DNA of 64,000 nucleotides from Streptomyces himalayensis subsp. himalayensis (GTDB lineage Bacteria; Actinomycetota; Actinomycetes; Streptomycetales; Streptomycetaceae). The stretch is from positions 62,001-126,000 of the forward strand of contig NZ_JACEHE010000021.1 in assembly GCF_013778455.1 (NCBI RefSeq), in the 5' to 3' direction. Numbering within the stretch: position 1 is the first letter of the stretch; every line of letters begins with the position of its first letter. Positions 45,307 through 54,352 of this stretch are shown piece by piece. Under the pieces are notes generated by a model. That model saw nothing but the letters and a program-made list of their open reading frames with translations, ran no database searches and had not been told where the DNA came from. A program made the translations under genes and the position numbers.

Positions 45307-45924
45307 ATGCGCGCGTTCACCGACGCCGGGCAGCGGCGCCGCATGGCTGGCCAAGGATCGGGCGGAAGCGCCACCGACAACGTCGGGATCGCCGGCGTGG
45401 GATCCCGCGGGCCACCCGAGGACGGGGCGGACTTCCTCGCCACCGGCGGTGACATCACCGTCGCCGCCGGACAGACGCTGCTCGCCGACGGCGGAGTTGT
45501 CCGGCACGCGGGCACGGTCACCGGTCAGGTCACCGGCACCCTCGTCAGAGACGCGGACGCCGTCGCTCCGTACGTGCCGCTGCGCGACGAGCTCACGAGC
45601 GCCAGCCAGTGCCACGCCTGGGTGGACGGTGCGCCGAGGCAGGAGGCCGGCACGGTCGTCCACACGTCGGCGCAGACCACCTTCACCGGGGAGGGCGTGT
45701 CCTCGCTCCAGGTGTTCGACGTCGACTTCGACCTGGCCGGCACCGGCGGCGCCCAGCAGGCTCTGGCGTTCACGAACATCCCGGACGACGCGACGATCCT
45801 CGTGAACGTTTTCGGAGACGAGCGGACCATCAGCACCTTCAGCGGTGGCCTCGACGACACGGACACCTCTGGAACGCCCTCCGCGACCGGCTGCTGTGGA
45901 ACTTTCCCGACGCCGAGACCGTGA
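45307..45924 (+). pseudogene. frameshifted choice-of-anchor A surface-protein remnant
   Basis: The first frame (from 45307) reads ATGGDITVAAGQTLLADGGV, AVAPYVPLRDELTSASQC and LQVFDVDFDLAGTGG, then TNIPDDATILVNVFGDERT, as in actinobacterial choice-of-anchor A domain exported proteins. Around 45863-45870 the similarity jumps to another frame (LWNALRDRLLWNFPDAETV), then stops after about 15 residues at the terminator. There is no signal peptide at the start, and the C-terminal half and cell-wall anchor are missing. A single-base indel plus truncation at both ends explains this. Confidence 0.65.
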
Positions 45925-45932
45925 ACACGAAG

Positions 45933-45964
45933 AAGGCCCGGCCTGCTCTCGCAGGCCGGGCCTT
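45933..45964. terminator. perfect hairpin between pseudogene and tRNA-His
   Basis: 13-bp perfect stem AAGGCCCGGCCTG/CAGGCCGGGCCTT with a 6-nt loop. It ends with T on the plus strand and begins with A, so it can stop transcription from both sides, including downstream of tRNA-His. Confidence 0.85.
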
Positions 45965-45974
45965 GATCATTCAG

Positions 45975-46048
45975 GGTGAGTGACGGGACTCGAACCCGCG
46001 GCATCCTGGACCACAACCAGGTGCTCTACCAGCTGAGCTACACCCACC
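45975..46048 (-). tRNA. tRNA-His (GTG)
   Basis: Cloverleaf on the minus strand: acceptor GTGGGTG/CACTCAC, anticodon stem CCTGG/CCAGG with loop TTGTGGT (anticodon GTG), T-loop GTTCGAGT. The extra 5' G (G-1) facing a C discriminator, unique to tRNA-His, is encoded. Confidence 0.95.
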
Positions 46049-46140
46049 ATGACCGGCGGTTCTCCGTGAGGATTCCCCGACCGGCCGAGAAAAAGTGTAC
46101 AGGGTCCGGGGCGGTGCTCGCGCCCGCCTTTCCCGGCGCC

Positions 46141-46767
46141 CTACTGCCGGGGTGCGGCAGGGGCGCCTTCGGCGGGCAGGACGTGCCTGAGCGCGATGGT
46201 CTTCGCGGTCTCCGAGTCCGGTCCCGGCTGGGGTACGAAGATCGCCTCGCGGTAGTAGCGCAGCTCGGCGATGGACTCGCGGATGTCGGCGAGCGCCCGG
46301 TGGTTGCCGTTCTTCTCGGGACTGTTGAAGTACGCCCGCGGGTACCAGCGGCGGGCCAGCTCCTTCACCGAGGACACGTCGACGATCCGGTAGTGGAGGT
46401 ACTCCTCCACCTTCGGCATGTCCCGCAGCAGGAATCCGCGGTCGGTGCCGACCGAGTTTCCGCACAGTGGGGCCTTCCCGGGCTCCTTGACGTGCTCACG
46501 TACGTACGCCAGGACCTGCTCCTCGGCGTCGGCGAGCGTCGTACCGCCCGCCAGCTCGTCGAGGAGACCCGAGGCGGTGTGCATCTGCCGCACCACCTCG
46601 GGCATGGTCTCCAGCGCCGCGTCCGGCGGGCGGATCACGATGTCCACCCCTTCGCCGAGCACGTTCAGCTCAGAGTCGGTGACCAGGGCGGCCACCTCGA
46701 TGAGCGCGTCGTTCGCCAGCGAGAGCCCGGTCATCTCGCAGTCGATCCACACCATGCGATCGTTCAT
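46141..46767 (-). CDS. orn: oligoribonuclease
   Basis: 208-residue 3'-5' exonuclease (DEDDh family) that degrades very short RNAs and linear pGpG to mononucleotides. Exonuclease motifs: WIDCEMTGL (Asp, Glu), LCGNSVGTDRGFL, VDVSSVKELARRW and NHRALADIRES (His, Asp). The start is ATG 46767, 10 bp downstream of the adpA stop; the adpA-ornA arrangement is conserved in Streptomyces, where ornA affects growth and development. In this window its pGpG activity would complement the EAL protein at 22959. Confidence 0.93.
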   Translation of the reverse strand: MNDRMVWIDCEMTGLSLANDALIEVAALVTDSELNVLGEGVDIVIRPPDAALETMPEVVRQMHTASGLLDELAGGTTLADAEEQVLAYVREHVKEPGKAPLCGNSVGTDRGFLLRDMPKVEEYLHYRIVDVSSVKELARRWYPRAYFNSPEKNGNHRALADIRESIAELRYYREAIFVPQPGPDSETAKTIALRHVLPAEGAPAAPRQ

Positions 46768-46777
46768 GTGTCTTACC

Positions 46778-47986
46778 CTACGGCGCGCTCCGCGGGCCGG
46801 GCAGACTCGGGCGGGCGGATGCGTACGTATCCGAGCCGGGCTTGCCCGCCTCCGTGGACATCGACGTGGCCGGGCCCACCGCGTTCGCCGCGGCCGTGCG
46901 CCGGGTCTGCGACGGCAGTGGAGTCTCCTGGGCCGCGGGGCTTCCGGTGTCCACCGGCTTCTCGGCCCCCGGCCTGCGGGCGCGGTACGCAGCCCGGTAG
47001 GCGGCCGGGGACGAGCCGAGCTGGCGCCGGAAGTGGCCGCGCAGCGCGACGGGCGAGCGGAAGCCGCAGCGGCCCGCGACCTCGTCGACCGAGTAGTCGG
47101 AGGTCTCGAGCAGCCGCTGCGCCTGCAGCACGCGCTGGGTGATCAGCCACTGCAGGGGAGCGCTCCCGGTGAGCGAGCGGAACCTGCGGTCGAAGGTCCG
47201 CCGGCTCATGTACGCGCGCGCGGCCAGGGTCTCCACGTCGAACTGCTCGTGGAGGTGCTCAAGCGCCCAGGCGACGACCTCGGCGAGCGGGTCGGCGCCG
47301 ATCTCCTCCGGTAAAGACCTGTCGAGGTAGCGCTCCTGGCCGCCGCTGCGGCGCGGCGGTACGACCAGGCGGCGGGCCAGCGCGCCCGCGGCCTCGTTGC
47401 CGTGGTCCGAGCGCACGATGTGCAGGCACAGGTCGATGCCGGCCGCCGTGCCCGCGGAGGTGAGGACGTCGCCGTCGTCGACGAAGAGCTCCCGCGGGTC
47501 CACGTGGACGGACGGATAGCGCTTGGCCAGCGTCGGCGCGTACATCCAGTGCGTCGTCGCCGGACGGCCGTCCAGGAGGCCGGCGGCGGCCAGCACGAAC
47601 GCACCGGTGCACAGCCCGACGATGCGGGCTCCCTCCTCATGGGCCCGGCGCAGCGCCTCCAGGGCGTCCGCGGGGGGCGGCGAGGTGATCGACCTCCAGG
47701 CCGGTACGACCACGGTGCCCGCCCGGGCTATCGCCTCCAGGCCGTACGGTGCGGTGAGTTCCAGGCCCCCCGTCGTGCGCAGCGGTCCCTCCTCGCCGGC
47801 GCACACCAGCAGGCGGTAACGGGGCACTCCGGCGTCCTGGCGGTCGATACCGAACACCGAAAGCGGAATGGAACTCTCGAAGATGGGTCCGCCACCGAAC
47901 AGCAGCACCGCGACGATCTCCTTGCGGCGGCGCCCGGCGAGCTTCCGGGCTGCACCCTCCGGTGCGGCAGTGGAGTCGTGGCTCAT
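46778..47986 (-). CDS. adpA: developmental regulator AdpA (BldH)
   Basis: 402-residue AraC/XylS-type master regulator of morphology and antibiotic production. An N-terminal DJ-1/PfpI-like dimerisation domain (about 25-195, with IVGLCTGAFVLAAAGLLDG) is joined to a C-terminal double helix-turn-helix (about 240-345, ARAYMSRRTFDRRFRSLTGSAPLQWL and VDEVAGRCGFRSPVALRGHFRR). Leu225 in the linker is encoded by TTA (complement of 47312-47314), so translation depends on the rare tRNA from bldA, as is known for adpA. The start is ATG 47986; the frame extends 355 codons further up over intergenic DNA and is not credible there. The tail after residue 345 is disordered. Confidence 0.95.
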   Translation of the reverse strand: MSHDSTAAPEGAARKLAGRRRKEIVAVLLFGGGPIFESSIPLSVFGIDRQDAGVPRYRLLVCAGEEGPLRTTGGLELTAPYGLEAIARAGTVVVPAWRSITSPPPADALEALRRAHEEGARIVGLCTGAFVLAAAGLLDGRPATTHWMYAPTLAKRYPSVHVDPRELFVDDGDVLTSAGTAAGIDLCLHIVRSDHGNEAAGALARRLVVPPRRSGGQERYLDRSLPEEIGADPLAEVVAWALEHLHEQFDVETLAARAYMSRRTFDRRFRSLTGSAPLQWLITQRVLQAQRLLETSDYSVDEVAGRCGFRSPVALRGHFRRQLGSSPAAYRAAYRARRPGAEKPVDTGSPAAQETPLPSQTRRTAAANAVGPATSMSTEAGKPGSDTYASARPSLPGPRSAP

Positions 47987-48760
47987 GCTGCTAAGCCCCC
48001 CTCGGTGGTCGCGGCTCCCTGTTCGTGTCGGGCTTGTCGCTCCTGCACGTTTCCCCTCGGTCCTGCACGAGTCCCCCGCCGTAAGACAGTCATGATCGAA
48101 TCTACTGTGTCCCGTGGTGCCGGCGTGACCAGTTCTGCATCCGACGTTATGTCGACATGGCAACTTGGCGTGAAGCATTCGATCACGAAGCGTTGCATTC
48201 CGGGAGCGCCCAGGGAAGTGTGCGTGGGCTCCGTGGCTGGTCCCCGTAGGGTGCGGGGCCCCTCCGGGGGTCTTTCGGTCCTGGTGGGACGGGGGTTGGG
48301 GGGCGGTTCGGTCAAGGGGGGCAGGGATGGGCGAAGTTGGCCGAAAAGAGGTGGGGGTGCGGGTGGAGTGCCGGTGGTTCACCGGCGTGTTTTGGCCGCT
48401 GTGAGGAGCGCCGGGGTACGCCCCAGGGGGGCGATGCGCCTCTGAGGTCCCTGAGGTCACTGGCGTCACCGCCCATGTTCCCGTGACCGCCGTCGTGGGG
48501 TGGACGCAACGTGATGGGCCAAGCGGCTGTACGGGGCAGCAACCATTGCCATACGGGCGCTGCTCATGCATGCTCCGGGGAACGCCGTCGCGAGGTCGGC
48601 GTGCTCTGGGCAGGAGAGGAGTGCCGCCGTACCCTTGGGGGTATGGGGTTGGGAAGATGATTCCCGGACACAGCTCCGGCGCCCACCACCGTCCAGCCTC
48701 GCACATCGCACATCCTTGACAGCCGACCCTCCCAAGAGGACTCCCTTCGCCGAGACACCC
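47987..48760. other. long adpA upstream region
   Basis: 774 bp without a credible gene between adpA and the divergent universal-stress gene. The adpA promoter and a long 5' leader are expected here. TGGCGTGAAG at 48166-48175 matches nine of ten positions of the AdpA-binding consensus TGGCSNGWWY, so autoregulation is possible. G-rich runs at about 48250-48350 could form structured RNA or quadruplexes. Confidence 0.45.
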
Positions 48761-49285
48761 ATGGCCGGTCACGAATTCTTCGATCCCGCGGACCGCAAGA
48801 GGCAGGTCGCCGATCACACGGCCGACCCCCTCGCGGCAGAGGAAACACGACACCCCTGCGATCCCGCCTTCAAGCACGGCGTCGTCGTCGGTTTCGACGG
48901 TTCGACCTCGAGCGAGCGGGCCCTTGCGTATGCGATCGGTATGGCCCGCCGCTCCGGCTCGGGCCTGATCATCGTGCATGTCGCCAACCGGCTGCCGACC
49001 ACCGTCTGGGCCGGCTGTGAACCCCCGGTCTTCGTGGACGTACCGGATCACCGCACCGAGGTGCTCGGCCTCGAGCTAGCCTGCGCGGACTATCTCGCCG
49101 AGGTGCCCTGGATCCTCGTCGAGCGCGGCGGCGACATCTGCCACGAGCTCGAAGAGGTGGGCCACGAGTACGCGGCGGACGCGATCGTCGTCGGCTCCAC
49201 GCACGGCATCGTCGGCCGCATCTTCGGCTCCGTGGCGGGACGGCTCGCGAAGCGCGCCCAGCGGCCCGTCGTCGTCATTCCGTAA
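48761..49285 (+). CDS. universal stress protein
   Basis: 174-residue single-domain UspA-family protein. The nucleotide-binding fold opens with GVVVGFDGSTSSERALAYAIGMARRSG and ends with the ATP-binding signature GSTHGIVGRIFGSVAGRLAKRA followed by RPVVVIP. It should therefore bind ATP. An N-terminal 40-residue extension (HEFFDPADRKRQVADHTADP) is extra. Start ATG 48761; longer in-frame options upstream have no similarity. Divergent from adpA. Confidence 0.88.
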   Translation: MAGHEFFDPADRKRQVADHTADPLAAEETRHPCDPAFKHGVVVGFDGSTSSERALAYAIGMARRSGSGLIIVHVANRLPTTVWAGCEPPVFVDVPDHRTEVLGLELACADYLAEVPWILVERGGDICHELEEVGHEYAADAIVVGSTHGIVGRIFGSVAGRLAKRAQRPVVVIP

Positions 49286-49461
49286 CTTCCCGTTGTCCCA
49301 GGTGAGATAGAGCGGGAGCGGGTCAACTTCCGCTCGGTCGCGGGCGAATCTACTCATGCGTAGAAGTGATTTGTGCCCTTGTGAAGGGTACATACCGGTC
49401 GCCGGGCCGCACCGCACGGGCCGGCGTCACGCAGCACAACTGCACATGAAGGGAGCCCGTT

Positions 49462-50031
49462 GTGGACAACGACGTCTCTACGGGAAGCAGCATCTCGACT
49501 CTCGGCCATCTCGCCCTCGGTCTCACCCTGTTGGCCTTCGGCCTAGGACATGCCGATGTGATCGACGGCGTGACGGCGTCCGACGCCGTGTCCCTGGCCA
49601 CCTATGTGGGCGGCGTCACCCTCTTCGTCGCGGGCCTGCTGGCCCTCCGCGACCGTGACGCGGCCACCGGCACGGCCTTCTCGGCCCTCGGGGCCCTCTG
49701 GTTCACCTGGGGCGTCACGGCCGGCGGCCAGGTCTCCGACAACGCAGCCGGGCTGTTCATGCTTCTGTTCGCCCTCATCGCGCTGAGCCTGACGCTGGGC
49801 GCCGCGGGCGGCGGCGTCCTCACCCAGGGCACGTACGGGCTGTTCTTCGTCTCTCTCGTCCTTCTCGCCATCGCGGGCTTCGCGGGCAACGACGCCCTGG
49901 CCAAGGCCGGCGGCTGGTTCGCCGTGGTGGCAGGCGCGGTGTCCTGGTACGGGGCGACGGCGGCCCTGGCCCACTGGCCCACCTCGCTTCCGCGGCGCGC
50001 TGCCGGCCGGGGTGTGACGGCCACCGGCTGA
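49462..50031 (+). CDS. GPR1/FUN34/YaaH family transporter
   Basis: 189-residue membrane protein with six hydrophobic helices, resembling the acetate/succinate uptake family (AceTr, SatP). The opening LGHLALGLTLLAFGLGHADV and YVGGVTLFVAGLLALRDRDAATGTAFSALGALWFTWG fit, though the classic NPAPLGL motif is replaced. The start is GTG 49462 with AAGGGAG upstream. It probably carries small organic acids; unconfirmed. Confidence 0.72.
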   Translation: MDNDVSTGSSISTLGHLALGLTLLAFGLGHADVIDGVTASDAVSLATYVGGVTLFVAGLLALRDRDAATGTAFSALGALWFTWGVTAGGQVSDNAAGLFMLLFALIALSLTLGAAGGGVLTQGTYGLFFVSLVLLAIAGFAGNDALAKAGGWFAVVAGAVSWYGATAALAHWPTSLPRRAAGRGVTATG

Positions 50032-50075
50032 GGCAGCCACAGCCGGGGTGTGGGCAGCCCCGGCTCTCCCAAAGG

Positions 50076-50117
50076 AACGACCCCCTGTGTGCTTGGTGGC
50101 ACGCACAGGGGGTCGTT
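50076..50117. terminator. bidirectional terminator between transporter and glmS
   Basis: 14-bp perfect stem AACGACCCCCTGTG/CACAGGGGGTCGTT with a 14-nt loop, flanked by A on the left and T on the right. It serves the two convergent genes. Confidence 0.88.
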
Positions 50118-50171
50118 TCGTGGGGTACGCACGGAAGGGGCGTACGGCCCGTCAGGCATATGGCGCGGTGA

Positions 50172-51989
50172 CTACTCCACCGTCACCGACTTGGCCAGGT
50201 TCCGCGGCTTGTCGATGTCCCGGCCAAGGGCCAAAGCCGTGTGGTACGCGAGGAGTTGCAGCGGGATGCCCATGAGGATCGGGTCCAGCTCGTCCTCGTT
50301 CTTCGGGACCACGATCGTGCGGTCGGCCTTCTCCTGCTCCTGGTGCGCGACGGCGAGGATACGGCCGCTGCGGGCCTTGATCTCCTCCAGCGCGGCGCGG
50401 TTCTTCTCCAGCAGGTCGTCGTCGGGGACGATCGCGACCGTCGGCAGCGCGGGCTCGATGAGGGCGAGCGGGCCGTGCTTCAACTCCGATGCGGGGTAGG
50501 CCTCGGCGTGGATGTACGAGACCTCCTTGAGCTTCAGCGAGGCCTCGCGGGCCACCGGGTAGCCGCGCACGCGTCCGATGAAGAGCATCGACTTGGCGTC
50601 GGCGTACTCGTCGGCCAGCTTCTTGATCTCGTCCTCCTGCTCGAGGATCTCCGCGATCTGCGCGGGCAGCTTGCGCAGGCCGGCGATGATCCGCTTGCCG
50701 TCGGACACCGACAGGTCGCGGGTGCGGCCGAGGTGCAGGGCGAGCAGCGCGAAGGCGACCGTGGTGTTGGTGAAGCACTTGGTCGACACGACGCAGACCT
50801 CGGGGCCCGCGTGCACGTACATGCCGCCGTCGGCCTCGCGGGCGATGGCGGAGCCGACCACGTTCACCACGCCGAGGACGCGGGCGCCCTTGCGCTTGAG
50901 CTCCTGCACGGCGGCCAGCACGTCGTACGTCTCACCGGACTGGGAGACGGCGATGTACAGGGTGTCCGGGTCGACGACCGCGTTGCGGTAGCGGAACTCC
51001 GAGGCCGGCTCCGCGTCGGCGGGGATACGGGCCAGCTCCTCGATCATCTGGGCGCCGATCATGCCCGCGTGGTACGAGGTGCCGCAGCCGAGGATCTTCA
51101 CGCGGCGGATCTGGCGCGCGTCGCGGGCGTCCAGGTTGAGGCCGCCCAGGTGCACGGTGGAGAACCGGTCGTCGATACGGCCGCGCAGCACGCGGTCCAC
51201 CGCGTCGACCTGCTCGTGGATCTCCTTGTGCATATACGTGTCGTGGCCGCCCATGTCGTACGACTCGGCCTCCCACTCGACGGTGGTCGGCGAGGCGGTC
51301 GTGCGGGTGCCCTCGGTGGTGTACGTACGGAAGTCGTCGGCCTTCAGCGTGGCCATCTCGCCGTCGTCGAGGGTGACGATCTGGCGGGTGTGGGCGACCA
51401 GCGCGGCGACGTCCGATGCGACGAACATCTCCTTCTCGCCGATGCCGAGCACGACGGGGGAGCCGTTGCGGGCCACCACGATGCGGTCGGAGAAGTCGGC
51501 GTGCAGGACCGCGATGCCGTATGTGCCCTCGATGACGCGGAGGGCGTCGCGGACCTTGTCCTCGAGCTTCTCGGCCTGGGAGCGGGCGATGAGGTGCGTG
51601 ACGACCTCGGTGTCGGTCTCGGAGAGGAACTCCACGCCGTCGGCGGTCAGCTTGGCGCGCAGCTCGGAGGCGTTGTCGATGATGCCGTTGTGGACGACGG
51701 CGACCTTGCCCTCGGCGTCCATGTGGGGGTGCGCGTTCTCGTCGGACGGGGCGCCGTGCGTGGCCCAGCGGGTGTGGGCGATGCCGGTGGTGCCCTTGAA
51801 GCGGGCCGGAACCTTGGCCTCCAGGTCCCGTACCCGCCCCTTGGCCTTGATCATCTTCAGGCCGGAGGCCTTGGGGCCAGTGATGACGACGCCAGCGGAG
51901 TCGTAGCCGCGGTACTCCAGGCGCTGCAGGCCCTCGAGCAGCAGCGGCGCGACATCACGTTTGCCGATGTAACCGACAATTCCGCACAT
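50172..51989 (-). CDS. glmS: glutamine-fructose-6-phosphate aminotransferase
   Basis: 605-residue enzyme making glucosamine-6-phosphate for cell-wall precursors from fructose-6-phosphate and glutamine. The N-terminal Cys2 nucleophile (MCGIVGYIGKRDV) starts the glutaminase domain (1-230, with HTRWATHG and HNGIIDN). Two SIS sugar-isomerase domains follow (CGTSYHAG, SQSGET, RGYPVAREASLKLKEVSYIHAEAY), ending with the conserved KSVTVE. The start is ATG 51989. In Streptomyces a second glmS copy exists elsewhere; this position next to adpA fits the one near SCO2789. No glmS ribozyme is seen upstream, as expected for actinobacteria. Confidence 0.95.
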   Translation of the reverse strand: MCGIVGYIGKRDVAPLLLEGLQRLEYRGYDSAGVVITGPKASGLKMIKAKGRVRDLEAKVPARFKGTTGIAHTRWATHGAPSDENAHPHMDAEGKVAVVHNGIIDNASELRAKLTADGVEFLSETDTEVVTHLIARSQAEKLEDKVRDALRVIEGTYGIAVLHADFSDRIVVARNGSPVVLGIGEKEMFVASDVAALVAHTRQIVTLDDGEMATLKADDFRTYTTEGTRTTASPTTVEWEAESYDMGGHDTYMHKEIHEQVDAVDRVLRGRIDDRFSTVHLGGLNLDARDARQIRRVKILGCGTSYHAGMIGAQMIEELARIPADAEPASEFRYRNAVVDPDTLYIAVSQSGETYDVLAAVQELKRKGARVLGVVNVVGSAIAREADGGMYVHAGPEVCVVSTKCFTNTTVAFALLALHLGRTRDLSVSDGKRIIAGLRKLPAQIAEILEQEDEIKKLADEYADAKSMLFIGRVRGYPVAREASLKLKEVSYIHAEAYPASELKHGPLALIEPALPTVAIVPDDDLLEKNRAALEEIKARSGRILAVAHQEQEKADRTIVVPKNEDELDPILMGIPLQLLAYHTALALGRDIDKPRNLAKSVTVE

Positions 51990-52057
51990 AAGTGTCCTCG
52001 TTCCCCTTGTCCCTGGTCCCTGATGCGTGATGTGTGTGTACGCCGAGCGTCGAGGGC

Positions 52058-52315
52058 TCAGCCGTACACGATGCGGCGCAGCTGTCTGAGCGAGAGCTCG
52101 GGCGGCGCGACCGCTCGGTATTTCAGGTCCGCCTCGATCCGTTCGAAGATCGCCGTGTTCACCAGGCCCTGACCCTGGAGCTCGCGATGGCGGCGACGGA
52201 CGAATTCCTCGGTCGTCTCGTCGAAGTAGGCGAGCACGTCCTGGATCACCCGCAGTGCCTCGCCGCGGCTCAGCGGCGTACTGCGCGTCAGATGATCTAC
52301 AAGTTCGTCGTGCAC
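52058..52315 (-). CDS. conserved small protein upstream of glmS
   Basis: 85-residue helical protein (VIQDVLAYFDETTEEFVRRRHRELQ, PPELSLRQLRRIVYG) without known domain; it looks like a conserved Streptomyces hypothetical. Start GTG 52315 is preferred, with AGGA upstream, because a strong hairpin (TCCTGCCCG/CGGGCAGGA, 52354-52375) lies above it; the frame can extend to GTG 52399 through that hairpin. It ends 68 bp before glmS on the same strand and may be co-transcribed. Confidence 0.65.
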   Translation of the reverse strand: MHDELVDHLTRSTPLSRGEALRVIQDVLAYFDETTEEFVRRRHRELQGQGLVNTAIFERIEADLKYRAVAPPELSLRQLRRIVYG

Positions 52316-52505
52316 CCGTTGATCCTGCGGTACGACCCTGTGATTCGCAAGAATCCTGCCCGCTTTCGGGCAGGACTGTGTCGAACTTGTGGCGCGCACG
52401 GCTCAAGCCTGTGTGACGAGGGCCTCAACTCATCGTCACGTACGCCCGGATTCTGCCTGATTCTGGCGATTCGTGTGGTCGTAAGGGGCCCCCGCCCATG
52501 CCGAC

Positions 52506-52538
52506 GGGCGCCCCGGAGGACCGTACTCCGGGGCGCCC
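52506..52538 (-). terminator. terminator after desD
   Basis: 13-bp perfect stem GGGCGCCCCGGAG/CTCCGGGGCGCCC with a 7-nt loop, 42 bp downstream of the desD stop codon on the minus strand. Confidence 0.85.
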
Positions 52539-52579
52539 GCCCGTCTTTCAGGGAGCCCTGAAGGGCTCGCACAGGTCTC

Positions 52580-54352
52580 TCAGAGACCGGCTATGGGGTT
52601 CTTCAGGTCGCCCACCAGCTGGAGCGCCCCCGACGGATCGGCCAGGTCGACCATCTGCTCGTTGTTGCGCAGCTGCAGCCGGTTGAGGCAGGACAGGCCG
52701 AACTCGGGCGCGAACATGTCGTACTGCCGGAACCTGTCGGCGAGTTCGGGCCTGGACCCCTGGTATTCCCGTACGCAGTCGGCGACGGCCCGCCAGAAGG
52801 TGTCCTCGTCCAGCACCCCCTCCGTGACGAGATTCGCGGCCAGGAAGCGGAAGAAGCAGTCGAAGACGTCGGTGAAGATCGACAGCAGTTTCATGTCCTC
52901 CGGAACCTCGACCCGGATCCGCTCGACCACGGGCGGCAGCACCGCGTCCGGGTCCATGACCGCGATCTCCTCGGCGATGTCCTTGAAGACCGCCCGCTGC
53001 ACCACGCCGTCCTTCAGGACCAGGATCACGTTCTCGCCGTGCGGCATGAACACCAGGTCGTAGGCGTAGAAGCTGTGCAGCAGCGGGGTGAGGTAGGCCC
53101 GCAGATAGGGGCGCAGCCACTCGGCGGGCGTCAGGCCGGACTGCTCGATCAGCGCGCCCGCGAAGGACGCGCCCTCGCGGTCGGTGTGCAGCAGCGACGC
53201 CATGGTCGCGAGCCGCTCGCCCTCCTGCAGGGACGGCACCGGGCTCTCACGCCACAGCGCGGCGAGCATCTTGCGGTACGGCGAATAGCGGTCGGTCGCG
53301 GCCTCGTACTCGAGGTGCCGGTAGCCGACGGCGGCGCGCTCGCGGATGATCGACAGGCCCGTGGACTTCAGCACCTCGTCGTTCTCGACGAGGCCCGCCA
53401 GCCAGTCGTTGATCGCGGGGGTCGCCTTCATGTACGCGGCCGACAGCCCGCGCATGAAGCCCATGTTGATGACCGACAGGGCCGTTTTGACGTAGTGCTT
53501 GGCCGGGTCGCTCGTGTTGAAGAACGTACGGATCGACTGCTGGGCCAGGTACTCGTCGTCGCCCTCACCCAGGCACACGAGGTGGCGCTGGGCGACCTCG
53601 GCCGCGAAGGTCACGGAGAGCTTGTTCCACCACTGCCAGGGGTGGACGGGGATGAGGAGGTAGTCGTCCGGGTCGAGGCCCTGGTCCGTGAGCGTCCCCG
53701 AGAAACGCTTCAGCGTCTCCTCGCCGAGCTCCGACCGGAGCAGCGACTCGTAGTCCAGGCCGACGCCCGCGGTGAAGGCGGCCCGGGAGCGGTGGGCGGC
53801 GAGCCACACCAGCCGCACGGGGCTTGCGGTCTCGGGGGCGTACGAGAGGTACTCGTGCACACCGAAGCCGAGCCGGCCGTTGTTGGCGACGAAACAGGGA
53901 TGGCCCTCGGTCATGCCCGTCTCGATGGCCTGGAAGTCCGCGCGGGCCAGCTCGGCGGCGGGGACGGCCGGCTTGGTGAGCTTGTAGCAGGTGCCGGAGA
54001 GGGTGGAGGAGATCTCCTCCAGATAGACCGGCAGGATGGAGTCGCTCAGGCCGAGCGACTCCTTGAGCTCGATGAAGAACTCCAGGGCGTGCAGCGGGAG
54101 TTCCGTACCGTCCCGGTGGCGGGTGATCGACTCCGGGAACACCTGCCAGTGGTCCAGGCGCAGACGGCGGGCGGTGAAGCGGTACTCGACCGTGCCGTCG
54201 TCGCTGCGGACGACGTACCGGTCGTCGCCGATCGACTCCGGGCTGAAGAGCCGCTCGTGGGCGAACTCGGCGAGCGCTTTACGTATCAGGAGGCGGTTGG
54301 CCTGCGCCCAGCGCTCGGGGGACAGGTGCGCCACGGCGTCGGACAGGGTCAT
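52580..54352 (-). CDS. desD: desferrioxamine synthetase DesD
   Basis: 590-residue NRPS-independent siderophore synthetase (IucA/IucC family) that condenses and cyclises N-hydroxy-N-acyl-cadaverine units to desferrioxamine. The family blocks are clear: EGHPCFVANNGRLGFGVHEYLSYAPE, LLIPVHPWQWWNK, FFNTSDPAKHYVKTALSVINMGFMRGLS and LYAYDLVFMPHGENVILVLKDG-like text. Start ATG 54352 overlaps desC by 4 nt. Last gene of desABCD. Confidence 0.93.
   Translation of the reverse strand: MTLSDAVAHLSPERWAQANRLLIRKALAEFAHERLFSPESIGDDRYVVRSDDGTVEYRFTARRLRLDHWQVFPESITRHRDGTELPLHALEFFIELKESLGLSDSILPVYLEEISSTLSGTCYKLTKPAVPAAELARADFQAIETGMTEGHPCFVANNGRLGFGVHEYLSYAPETASPVRLVWLAAHRSRAAFTAGVGLDYESLLRSELGEETLKRFSGTLTDQGLDPDDYLLIPVHPWQWWNKLSVTFAAEVAQRHLVCLGEGDDEYLAQQSIRTFFNTSDPAKHYVKTALSVINMGFMRGLSAAYMKATPAINDWLAGLVENDEVLKSTGLSIIRERAAVGYRHLEYEAATDRYSPYRKMLAALWRESPVPSLQEGERLATMASLLHTDREGASFAGALIEQSGLTPAEWLRPYLRAYLTPLLHSFYAYDLVFMPHGENVILVLKDGVVQRAVFKDIAEEIAVMDPDAVLPPVVERIRVEVPEDMKLLSIFTDVFDCFFRFLAANLVTEGVLDEDTFWRAVADCVREYQGSRPELADRFRQYDMFAPEFGLSCLNRLQLRNNEQMVDLADPSGALQLVGDLKNPIAGL

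Noticed and set aside
48312..48762. Several 70-100 codon frames between adpA and the universal stress gene
   Set aside because: No ribosome binding sites, no family resemblance and mutual overlap on both strands; treated as intergenic.
47987..49051. 355-codon upstream extension of the adpA frame
   Set aside because: It is composed of low-complexity text and overlaps the divergent universal-stress gene; AdpA similarity begins at ATG 47986.
51990..52057. glmS ribozyme or other riboswitch upstream of glmS
   Set aside because: The gap is only 68 bp and has none of the conserved ribozyme core; the ribozyme is essentially a Firmicutes feature.
50241..52172. 643-codon plus-strand frame opposite glmS
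   Set aside because: Shadow of glmS in the opposite strand; composition Val/Gly/Asp/His-repeats typical of such frames.
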